Shown here piece after piece: positions 15,186-26,200 of a stretch of DNA of 58,897 nucleotides; positions within the stretch are counted from its first letter, which is position 1; each line of letters opens with the position of its first letter. A program made the position numbers and the translations under genes. This DNA is from a virus, in the IMG/VR virus record IMGVR_UViG_3300021376_000063, positions 1 to 58,897 of that record; one strand, given 5' to 3'. The notes under the pieces are model-generated. The model was not told the origin of the DNA, searched no databases, and saw only the letters and a program-made list of their open reading frames with translations.

Positions 15186-16106
15186 TTAAAATTTTATTAA
15201 AAATTCACAAATAATGAATTTAGGAGCAACATCATCCATTTTAAAAAGATTTCTTTTATTTACTGTTACTGTAGTAGTTAAACTGGAAGCTGATAAATTT
15301 GTTGCTGGTATGCTACCAAAAACACTTTGAGAAACCACTGGAGGTGGAACTGGGTGGTGATGTTGAGATTCTTCACCTTCTTCCACTGCATCATTATAAA
15401 CAAACATAACTCCAGCATTTCCGTTAGGACTACATGCGATACCATTACTTCCACAACAAATACCACGCTCATATCCTCTTCCAGAATATTTAACTGTGCC
15501 TAAACCATCTTTCCTAATATTAATACCACGAGCAATCGTGCAATCGGAAGTATGTCCATGAGCCAAAAAATCGGATACAGAAACTGTAGCACCAGGAGTT
15601 CTGCCAGGAGGAGAAACGTTTCTCCAAATCCCACTAAACTGAAGACTTGCTATCCCAGGATGTCTGAAAGACCCAGTATATGTAAATTCTGCTGTGCTAC
15701 CAGAAGTTTCCAATGAAACCTCAACACCAGCTCTAGGAACTTGTACATTTATAGTAGGATTCAATGCAGTGTCGTCATTATATGACCCAGAATTTGCAGA
15801 GGCACTAATATATTTCGACCCCAAATCTGGTAATTGAAATGTCCCTCCAGTTCCATCATCATCTGCTTCCTGTAAAAGAGTGCCAGATTTTCTATAGATG
15901 CAATTTCCACCAACACCCAGAATTCTTGCTAAATTTGGAAATTGATCAGCTTGCAATATTTGTCCTCTGCATTTTAAAAAACCAGCAGGAATATAATCAA
16001 GATAGTCTTGATCTATAGGTAAAGCGCCGCTAATCTCCCTAAAGAAAGGGAAAATTGCTCCACATGGTCCTCCGTATTTTCCTTTTTCAAAAGAATAATT
16101 TGCCAT
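15186..16106 (-). CDS. Tail-collar-domain fibre protein (306 aa)
   Basis: Residues 35-100 hold a collar-type module (IPAGFLKCRGQILQADQFPN, then GTFQLPDLGSKYI). It matches the family pattern of Gly-Trp/Phe, Cys-x-Gly, and F-x-LPD-x-G. The remainder is beta-rich with a His-rich stretch (SQHHHPVPPP near residue 250) and ends in FIICEFLIKF. It is one of three tandem collar genes, probably from duplication. The role is probably virion tail fibre or receptor recognition. Confidence 0.8.
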   Translation of the reverse strand: MANYSFEKGKYGGPCGAIFPFFREISGALPIDQDYLDYIPAGFLKCRGQILQADQFPNLARILGVGGNCIYRKSGTLLQEADDDGTGGTFQLPDLGSKYISASANSGSYNDDTALNPTINVQVPRAGVEVSLETSGSTAEFTYTGSFRHPGIASLQFSGIWRNVSPPGRTPGATVSVSDFLAHGHTSDCTIARGINIRKDGLGTVKYSGRGYERGICCGSNGIACSPNGNAGVMFVYNDAVEEGEESQHHHPVPPPVVSQSVFGSIPATNLSASSLTTTVTVNKRNLFKMDDVAPKFIICEFLIKF

Positions 16107-16111
16107 GTTTT

Positions 16112-17287
16112 TTAAAATGCCTTTATTATGTACAGCATACTTAAATTTGGTGTTGCACTATTTACAGTTATTGTGCCAAAATTAACACCAGATGAGTTAT
16201 TAATTGTAACATTATTTAGCGAAACATTAGTAACTATACCAGGATTCACAACTGATAAATTTCCTTTGAAGTTGTAAGTATTAGATCCGTGAGTATGACC
16301 AGCAATTTGAGCATAACTAACTTCCGCATTACTTAAACTAGACCAAAAAATAGTGCCGTCAACGGCACTGCTGTGAGAAAACATATCTGGTCTAGAATAA
16401 CCATCACCAGGATAAAATAAAATAACAATTTCTTGTTGATCTATTGGAATGCCTGTATCAATGTCTCCACCACCTCCAGCTGGAGATCCATATGCGCCAA
16501 ATTCAGCTTTCATCGCACCCTGATCATTTCCATATCTCACATATCGTCTCGCTCTACTAACACTATTTCTGCTAGTTCTACACATACATGGAGGTCTATC
16601 AAAACACAAAAATTTAAAAAAGTTATTACTTAATTTTCCACATCTATAATCACCATTATTTTTCAAAGCACTCCTAGAAAGTTGTCGCCACTTATTAGAA
16701 TCTCCTTCGAAGTCTAAAGCATGTGCGTGAGCTGGCATATGCACATCACTAAGTTTTCTTGGATTGAAAGAAACTGACGCACTTTCTTCACCTGTTGTTA
16801 GAGTTATATCCCCAAATTCAGCAACAAAATTAGGAGATTCTGCAATTTCTCCAACTACATCTATAGTAGATATATGACTAGTCTGATTACTTCCACCTTC
16901 ATCACCATTGCTGGCATTACCAACTTGAAGCCAAAAAGGACTATCATTAATAGTTCTTCCCTGTGGACCATGTGCTGCTCTGGGAAAACTATTATCATTT
17001 GTGCCACCTTTAAGGTAAAAATAATATCCTTTATACATGTCAACTATAGCCTTATTGTTAGTAGTCAAAGGAGGCAATCTAAATGTAGATCCTTCAGTGC
17101 CACCATAAGTGTTACCTATGACTTCATACAATAATGGATATCTAGTTGTAGAAATAGTAGCTCCATTGCAAATTATCCACCCAGTAGGCACAAAATCCTG
17201 AGATCCAGACCAAGGGATTATACTGCCAACAGGAAATCCCTTCATCGATTTTATTTGATTGTAATTTGCAGCATCTGCGTATGCCAT
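16112..17287 (-). CDS. Tail-collar-domain fibre protein (391 aa)
   Basis: The collar domain is at residues 18-80: FPVGSIIPWSG, VPTGWIICNGATISTTRYPL, NTYGGTEGSTFRLPPL. This is the clearest copy of the three. The C-terminal part contains HTHGSNTYNF and ends in LSMLYIIKAF, matching the C-termini of its neighbours. It is separated from the giant upstream gene by only three bases. Confidence 0.85.
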   Translation of the reverse strand: MAYADAANYNQIKSMKGFPVGSIIPWSGSQDFVPTGWIICNGATISTTRYPLLYEVIGNTYGGTEGSTFRLPPLTTNNKAIVDMYKGYYFYLKGGTNDNSFPRAAHGPQGRTINDSPFWLQVGNASNGDEGGSNQTSHISTIDVVGEIAESPNFVAEFGDITLTTGEESASVSFNPRKLSDVHMPAHAHALDFEGDSNKWRQLSRSALKNNGDYRCGKLSNNFFKFLCFDRPPCMCRTSRNSVSRARRYVRYGNDQGAMKAEFGAYGSPAGGGGDIDTGIPIDQQEIVILFYPGDGYSRPDMFSHSSAVDGTIFWSSLSNAEVSYAQIAGHTHGSNTYNFKGNLSVVNPGIVTNVSLNNVTINNSSGVNFGTITVNSATPNLSMLYIIKAF

Positions 17288-17290
17288 CTA

Positions 17291-20200
17291 TTAAATCTCC
17301 ATCAAATACCAACCTTGTTGCTCTGCAGCAATTCCATTACCGTTAGAATCGGTATCACCAACATAAATTAAACCAAATGCTGCGTTTGGTGTATTGACAA
17401 CCAATTCACCGCCATTGAAATTGCTAGCACCACCAAGGCTGCTACCTTGACTACTACCTTGTATTCTGGTGTTAGATCCAGATTGTACTCTAATTACTAA
17501 GTTAACCGCAAAATTCAATGCTCCCCCAACATCAACAATTCTAACAGTATCACCAGTCACGGCATTTGCAGGCAACTTCAATACTAAAGTTGATGATGGT
17601 CTTACTAAGTATTGTAGATTAGCTTCCAAATTAATAGCAGTAGAATCTGTATTTCCTTGAGTAGAAATGAAGATAGTCTTTCTTCCACCATTCTTATTGT
17701 AGAAATTCTCATGACCGAAAGCTTCTATAGAAGCATCTTGTCTAATTCTAAATGGTTTTTCTGCGTTGTCACCCAAATTATTAATCGACAACACATTAGA
17801 AGATGCAGAAGCACTATTGGTATAAGTGCCATGTAAAGTAAGGGTAGCACCTGTATTTACACTTATCAGAGGTCTTCCGATTACTGTGGATCCAGTTTGA
17901 GCATCAACCGAGAAGCGAGAGGTAAAGATATTAGATCCATCTTCTGTTATAGAAGAATTCGCTAGTGTGCCAACTGTAAAATCATCACCAACTCTAAGAG
18001 TGCCTGCAATCTTAGTATTTCCGCTTGCGCCCAATACCTCAAAAGCTAAATTATTTGCACTGTCTGCTCTAGATTTATCAAAAGATCCTGACGTAAAGAA
18101 TCCGTCTTTAAATATTTTAATATTTCCGCCATTGTAAATAGATGTGTTTCCTGTAGCAGATTCGACATAGAATTTAGGAATACTTCCATTAGTAATAACA
18201 AAATACTGTTTACCAGGAGTTGTGGTAGTAGAATTTCCACTCAATTCAATGGAGTTATGTACTTTTAAGTTACCACCACCAGAAGTTTCAAAAGTATTTC
18301 CAGTTGAAGTGCTAGAAGGATATCCTTTATCATCAGCAACTCTTTGGGTATTTTCAACATCAAGACTTGGTTGATTTACATCATAACCAATAACAACATC
18401 ACCAATAATCTGTGTGTCTCCAGTAGTAGAAATAGTTCTGAATACTCTCTGAGCTTCTCTCGGTATTGCAGTAGTGCCAATGTTACCATCATTGATAGTG
18501 AAACTTTGAGCGGCAGCTGGATTTACTTGATTTACTCTTACATATTCACCACCAACATTTAAACTTTGCTTATTGAGTCTTAGTAAATCATTAACTGTTA
18601 CATTTGCAGAGAATTCTGCGAGATTAAGAGCGGTGTCAGTACCACTGAGAGGACTTGGTGTGATATATGAAGCATTTTGTTGCTCCACTAATCTATAAAT
18701 TCTTTCTCCATCTGGATGAGAAACTTGTGCTGTTCCTCTTTGTCCTCTCTCAACTTCAACTGTGTATGGAACTGGACTATTCGGAACATAAGGTGTTGGG
18801 AATCCAACTGTCCTTACAATTTCCACTCCAATCAGATACAATTGATTAATACCAATTCCAGTTGGATTGCTTAGTGGTAGAGACCAATATTGATTACCAT
18901 CAACAACTCTTGTTTTGAAAGTATCATCTCCCCATGGAGTATCACCTTGAGTATCAATAACAATAGATTGCAATTGAACTCTAGCAGTTCCAGCATCAGT
19001 AAATCCTGTTTGTAAAGATACAACTACTGGATTATCGGATGAATCTTTTAACGTAAAACCAACTGCATCTCTACTTAAAATATAATATGTTGTTGATGTA
19101 GAAAGTCCCGTTAAATTACCAACATCAATAAATTTAACGGCATCATTTTCACTAAACCAATGCGAGGAAGTTACAATAATTTTATTTGCCACTACTGTTT
19201 GTAGATTGACAATACCATCAAAATTAGGAATTACTGCAAAGTAATCAATATTCAAATTATCCAAATCACCAGTTGATTGGGTTTGACCACTTGTAGTGAT
19301 TATAGATCCAGTAGCAGGAGTTGTAATAATAGATGGAGATACATTTGCATATGTAAATGTAGTTGCATCAACCACAGTAATTGAAACTGTAGAAATAGTG
19401 CTGAAACTTGGTATGGAGCAAACAACTTTTACTAGAGCACCAGTGGCTAAATTATGTGGAGTTGATGTTACGATAGTAGCGGTATTAGAAGATCTAGAAA
19501 CTGTAGAAATTCTAAGTAAACCAAAGATATTTCTATCAATACCCAAATTATTATTTTTCAATCCACCATTTTGGGTAATGTCAGATTCAAAGAATGAAGA
19601 TCCCAATACATTCAAACCATTTCTAATTCTAGTCGTGCCAGCGACACCACCTAATGTAAGTGTTCCAACACTCAAACCAATGTTTAGTGTAGTAACACCA
19701 GTTGGGAATAATGTAAATTCTTGACTTAATGATGTAGTATTGATTTCACCGCCATTGATAGTTAATGTACCATCTAGAATTGTTCTATAATTTTTAACTT
19801 GTAGAGTGCTTTGACCTCTATTTGCATATGCACCACCAATTGTAATTTGTGATACATTTGATGTTGCTGTATTATTTACAGTTCCAACATTAATAATCGA
19901 ATTATTGCTGTTGGTGTGAATATCAAGGGTAGTAGATCCTGTTACGGAAGTTCCAATATCAATATTTTGTGTGGTAGTTGTTGAATTACCAATAGCAATG
20001 TTTTGTGCAAATCCACTTAATACAAGAGAAGTCGTCGTGTTTTGATTAGCAATATTGAATGTAGGAGCAGTAGAGCGAATATCACCACCATTTACATCAA
20101 TATCAGACTGGAATGTAAAGTCTCCAGTTATTCTTGCATCACCAGAAACAACAAAGTTTCTATCAAGTGCAGCATCTGAAACATTAATACCTACTCTACC

Positions 20201-23200
20201 ATTGTCACTATCGGCGGTTGGTCCTACTACACGACCAGCTTCAGATAAAGTGCTAGTTGCAATTCTAAATTCAGCAGTAGAATCTGGATTTGCACTGTCA
20301 CCACCGACAATGAAGGCATGTCTAGTTGTAAGAGGAACTCCTCCTTGTAAATCAGAGAAATTAGTTTGCTTTCTGCCACTTATAAATGCATTACCAACTA
20401 CATCCAAGTTTGCTCTTGGTGTAGTTTGTGAGGTAATGTAAGAAACAACATAATCAGTAGATAATGCTCTAGCTAGGGTATTAATACCTACTTTATAATC
20501 ACCGTAAGTTTCGGTTTCTGTGCGAATAGACTCAGATCCAATAACTCCAACTTCTTTCCACTGAGACTGAGAAATTGCGATTTCCAGAGTTGGTTGTGTT
20601 ATAATCGAAGTAGCATAAACATATGGTGGATTACCTGTTAATGTAGTTTCAGATGCTCTAGTTGTTAAGAGATAAACATATCCATTAGATTCAGAATACT
20701 CATATCCTTCCGAAGAATTATCATATACTGTGTGGACACCATTGATAGTTGTGAATCTATCAATGCCACCAGTAATCTTAATTTGAGATGACCTAGTAAT
20801 TCCTAAAGATGCACCAGGATTTGAAGAGCTAAAGTTAACTTTTCCTACTTGGAAAATTAACTTAATGACGTTGAGATTTGGATAGAATTGAATACCGATG
20901 ATATCAATCGAAGATTCCTGACCTGCAGGAGCATTCAATCTGTAAGGCAGATAAGAGTTTGCATAAACCCAACCTAAAGATCCAGAATAACCAACTTCAC
21001 CACCCTTGAATAGGACATCACCAGAAAGAGGAACAGTAGACCCAAAGGATAAAGTTTGTGAAGAATTAAATCGCGTCTTAGGACCAGTTGTGAACTGATT
21101 TGGTGTTATATTAGTTACTGAGGTTCTGAAAGTATATCTTTGAGTGCCTCTAGGATTCATGTCAAAGATAGCTGCTCTTGCTCTATTCTTGTCGAGAATA
21201 ATATCGCCAGCTCTTGTAGTATCAAGTAGAGGATCATCATCACCTGGAAGTAATGCCTGTCTATCACCAGGACGGGAAACAATCCTGATAGAAGGAGGCG
21301 TCATTATTGCTTCAAATTCTGGGTCAACATTGACCACAATTGGGGAATTGAAGAAGTTTGTTAGATTTGGAGGAGCATTTAATGTAATGATATTTTCAAA
21401 TGTTACGGGATCTTCAAATACCGTAACGAGACTTCCAAACTGCCCATCTTCTGCTTTTTCCTCATCGAGAATTAGAGCATCTAAGAATTCTTCCTCGCCA
21501 GTAATAGCATTAATCTTACGATTACCGATATACAATTCGCCATTAGAGTTAATACCAGTATAGAATACGATACCAGCATCTTGTCTCTTAGATTGTGCAT
21601 AGTAGTCTTCTACCGCACTGAGGATAACAGTCTGTCTAGCAGGGAAACCAGTTGAGTAGTTACCAGGACCGAAACCTAGATATTCAAACGTGTGGTTACC
21701 TGCACGAGCAATCGATGGTCTACGCAATTCAACATAAAGTTTTTGCTCTAGTGGGAATGAAGAATCACCTGCAATAGGAATTAATCTTTCTTCGGCACCA
21801 GAAGATGCAGCTCCAGAAAGTGCTTTTAGTTGATTTACGCCAGTAAACTCATATTGACCAGAACCAGGATTCTTAATAAAATCAATAACTGCTTCTTTGG
21901 TAATAGAATTTTTGGCATCGTTGATAGTAACTAAACCATGAATATAGTTGTCAGCAGCACAAACAGATGCTGGTGGGTCAACTATGTTAGTATTCTGACT
22001 TCCACCTTGTCCATCGCTACCATCATACTGGAATAGTAGTGGATCGTTTTTGTATGTTAATGGATATAGTCTAGAAACTGGCTGACTAAACTTAAAGTTT
22101 CTGAAGTTGATACCAACTCCAGATCCAGTAGGATATGGAGAAATATCACCTCTTACACAAGTTAAGTAGTAAACACCATCTTGCTGTCTAGGAATTCTTC
22201 TCTGAACTTCTTCAATATCGTAAATATAGTATGTTTCACTTAAATCATCAACATCTTCCACACTAACAACTCTATATTGTCTAGCAGCATCGTCAGTAAT
22301 TACATCACCAGGAGTTACTGTATAAACATTAGAAGCTTCTACAGCATAAAGATATTCTGATTTATCTTCTTTACCGAAGTTTGGTCTCGAAAGCAATTCA
22401 GCAGTAACATCTGGTTGTCCATCAATTCTCTGACGGAAGAATGTTTGTGTCTTCTCGTCAAAGTCAATCTGTCCTTCAACTGCACGAAGAATTAGATAAT
22501 TAAACTCTTCCAATCCACCTTCGACTGGCTCAGAACCAAACCAAGAATGCACAATTGCGCTTCCTTGATACTCACCATACCAAGTAATTCTAGTGCCAGG
22601 AATAAATTCGCCGTTACCACCCTGAGGTTGTCCTACTTTTACAGTAACAAATCTTTCTGCCTTGAGAGATTCTACGTCAATTCCATGGTCAAATACAACC
22701 ATTTCTAGGTAATTATTTACAATCTTAGCAGATTGAATCGTAAATGATACATTTGATTCAGTATTGGTGCCTGCAATTCTCTTGGCAAAAATGGGATTGT
22801 AAGGGTCATACTGTGTGCTAGCACCAGCAATACCTAGACGCTCTCTTGGAGATGGACCTTCTTCAAAGAAAGTTGCATCTTTCTGGTCATTTGCAGAAAC
22901 TGGCTTGAGAAGAATTCTTTGTGGGACTAGTTTTCTCTTTTCGTCAGTTCTAATCTTAATTACAAATCCACTGAGAGGATCTCTTACATCGTCTCTATAA
23001 TTAGGAATTACATAGCGTAGTTTGTAAACCTTATCCTCTTTCTTTCTGGTATCATCTGCTCTATAGAAGAAAGAATCTGGAGTGCGGGGTGGTTTATTTA
23101 CATATAGACTTCCTCTTGAAGCATCAGATAAAGTAAGTCTATCATAAATTTCATTACCCTGAAGTAAAGTCTTCAAGAACCAACCATTCTGCACTGGGTC

Positions 23201-26200
23201 ATATCCTAGAGGACTTCTCTTTTTAGTAGCTAATACATAGAATGACTGACCGCTTGGATAGTTGAACTGCACCGCATTTTGCTTGTTAATAGCATCCTGT
23301 ACGGTTAGATAGATAGAAAACTGATTGTTAGAGGTATAAGTAGCTGGGCGTCCAACAAAATAAGTTCTATTAATTTCCAATCTATTGCCATTTGTCTTAG
23401 ATGGTAATGTCTCAAGTGCAGTGCCAGTTGGAGCTCCATTAACAAGATTTTCTTCCAGAGGATAGAAGAATACTTGCTGCACTTGAACTCCACTAATAGC
23501 AGTATCAAAAATGTGGTTAGTTGTTGTTTGGAATACTCTCGAACTTACAAGAGAGCAGGTATAGCGATGTAGGTTATAATCTACGTCCGTCATATACTGA
23601 TGGACTTCAATCTGCACATCTGGGTCAATAGAATTAGTCTCAGATGAATAAATGTAGTTACCAGCAGCAGCATTTTCAACGCTTGTGGCAAGCATGAAAG
23701 TTTGCGAATCATTAAACTGTGATGTTGCTCCACCTGCAGAGTAATCAAATGGCGAAGTAATTTTACCAGGAGCAATCACATAATACTTAGTATTACTATC
23801 AAAACCTTTCGGTAATCTAATTAAACGCTTATCCATATTCACTGGTTGTCCAGTGAATGGATCTTTCTTAGCGACTGGGACTAGTTTCACTGGAGTGCCA
23901 GTTTCTAGATTGTGTGGATTGTTACCAGCAACACGGAAAATAGTTGCTCTTTGTGCAAAGGATGCAGTATTAACTAATTGCGATACAAGTGGCTCTGCAT
24001 CAATTCCATTGCGAATAACACTCTCGATTACACGCATTTTTTCAACAATAGCATCTTTTGTTGATGCACACTTGTTGCTAGAATTATCTACAGTAATGCT
24101 AATATCTTTTTCTGGTTTAGTTCTCTCAGTATACTCATCTGTGCCATATGTTTTTGGTGGCAGAGGAGCAGTATTCGTCAAAGCACCAATTAGAATATCA
24201 AATTCTGTGCTTATAGTATAAGCAACATCTGCACAGACTGGCACCCCAGCAGTGGTCGTGTCAATGCTTAAATCTGTTTGAGGAAGCAGGACGGTGTTTG
24301 GAAGCTTCTGATATGAAGGATCAGAAAAGGTGCCATCACCTGTCTTCCAATTACGCATTGCAAGAATAGCAAGATCTCTTGCTTTCTTGTAAGCATAAAC
24401 ACTCATATCTAACTCACCCTCTAGTGAGATAGCCCCACCATTATAGCTAAGAGGTGGTAAAATAAATGCACTATTGTTTAATTTTTGAATGATAATACCA
24501 AACAAACTATCAATAGTGTTTCTCACATCCAAGCAAGAGTTTGGATTATTATTTGGAATATCAGGACCGACTACTCCTAGTTGTGCTGGTCCTTCAGAGA
24601 TTTCAAAATCTCTTACATTCAGTTGATTAGTAACCGCTTTGAAACAGAGATCTCTAGCCGCAGTAAAAGCAGTAATAGATTGTGGAATTTCTCCTGCTAG
24701 TCCATTATTAATTAGAGTGTTGCCAGTGCTATCAAAATAGGATTTGGTTGCTCTAATAATGTTAGAGTTTCCACCTAAAGCTAGATCTTCTGCGATAGCA
24801 TCTACAATGTAACCAATATCGCGCTTACACTTAGCTTGGAATTCAGGTGCGCTACCATAGTTAATTTGAGGAAGTGCTGGATTTTGCTGAGTAGCAGTTA
24901 CTAAATCTCCCTGACGAATTCTAGCAAAGATTAACTGTGATAGAGTATCAATCGTCTGCTGCACATTAGTGCAAGACTGAGAATCAGTGTTGTTATCTGT
25001 AACACCAGGAGTGCCAAAGTCACTAACACCAGATTGTGTAGATCCTGGTAGTGGGTCTCCAGTGATTCCAAGATCTTTAACTGTTAACTGGTTGGTGATT
25101 GCCTTCTTCATTTCGGCAATCGCTGCATTATATGCAAAGATTGATTGTGTCTCTTCTCCCTGGAGACCGTTTTGAATCCAGGCTTGCTCTGCTGTAGAAA
25201 CAGTGATTACAATATCATCTGCTACGTTGACACCACCAATTGTAGATCCTAAAATTCTAAGTGTGTTTCCAGAGGCATACTTATATCCACCATTTACGAT
25301 TGTTACAGCACTAATTGCACCAGAAGAATTTCTAGTTACTGTAAATGTGGCACCCACACCATCACTAGTTGTGGTAGTTGCTACACCAGTATAAACTCTA
25401 TTTGGTTTGCTAGCAAGAGTAGTGCCATTATTTCTAGTAAACGTAAGAATCTTGCCATTTACCTTATCTTCTAAGAAATATTGACGAATGAAATCAATAG
25501 AGTATGAATTCCCGAGTGTAGTTAAATCTGTAGAAATAGCATCTACAAAATGACCAATATCACGCTTACACTTATTCTCTAAATCATCTGGTTGAGGATT
25601 TGGAAGACCATTAAGAATTAGAGCATTATATGCATTATTAATAATTTCAGCTCTATTTTGCTGAATTAGTCTGTAAGAATCTTTGTATCTAGAATATACA
25701 TTAGTTCTATCATCACCACCATTAGTAAATCCACTTCCACCATAATAAAAATCTGGATAATCGATAGCAAGTTTTGCAGATGCTTTATCAATAATTTCTC
25801 TTCTATTTGCAAGAATTAAATCTTTAGCATCGAAGTAGCGACTTGAAGCACCAACATACTTCTCCGCAGCAGTAACCATTCCAGAGTTACCAGTAGAAGC
25901 AAGGTCTTCTACTAGTGCATCCAAGACAAACTTAATATCACGCTTGCAAGTATCACTGCTTGGTACAGTTACAGCAGGATACTGTAGTTTTGCTAAATTG
26001 AGAGCTTCCTCAGCAATAAATTCTTTATTTAACTTAATTAAAGTACCTGCATCGAATGCTCTACCAGAAGATGATGCAAACTTACCTTGATTTAGACTGA
26101 AGTTTAAAGTGATACCACCTGATGTTGGACCAGATGCAACAATGGTCGCTAAAGCATTTACTAGCTCAGTATCATTTCTATTACCGAGTTTAAATTGAGT

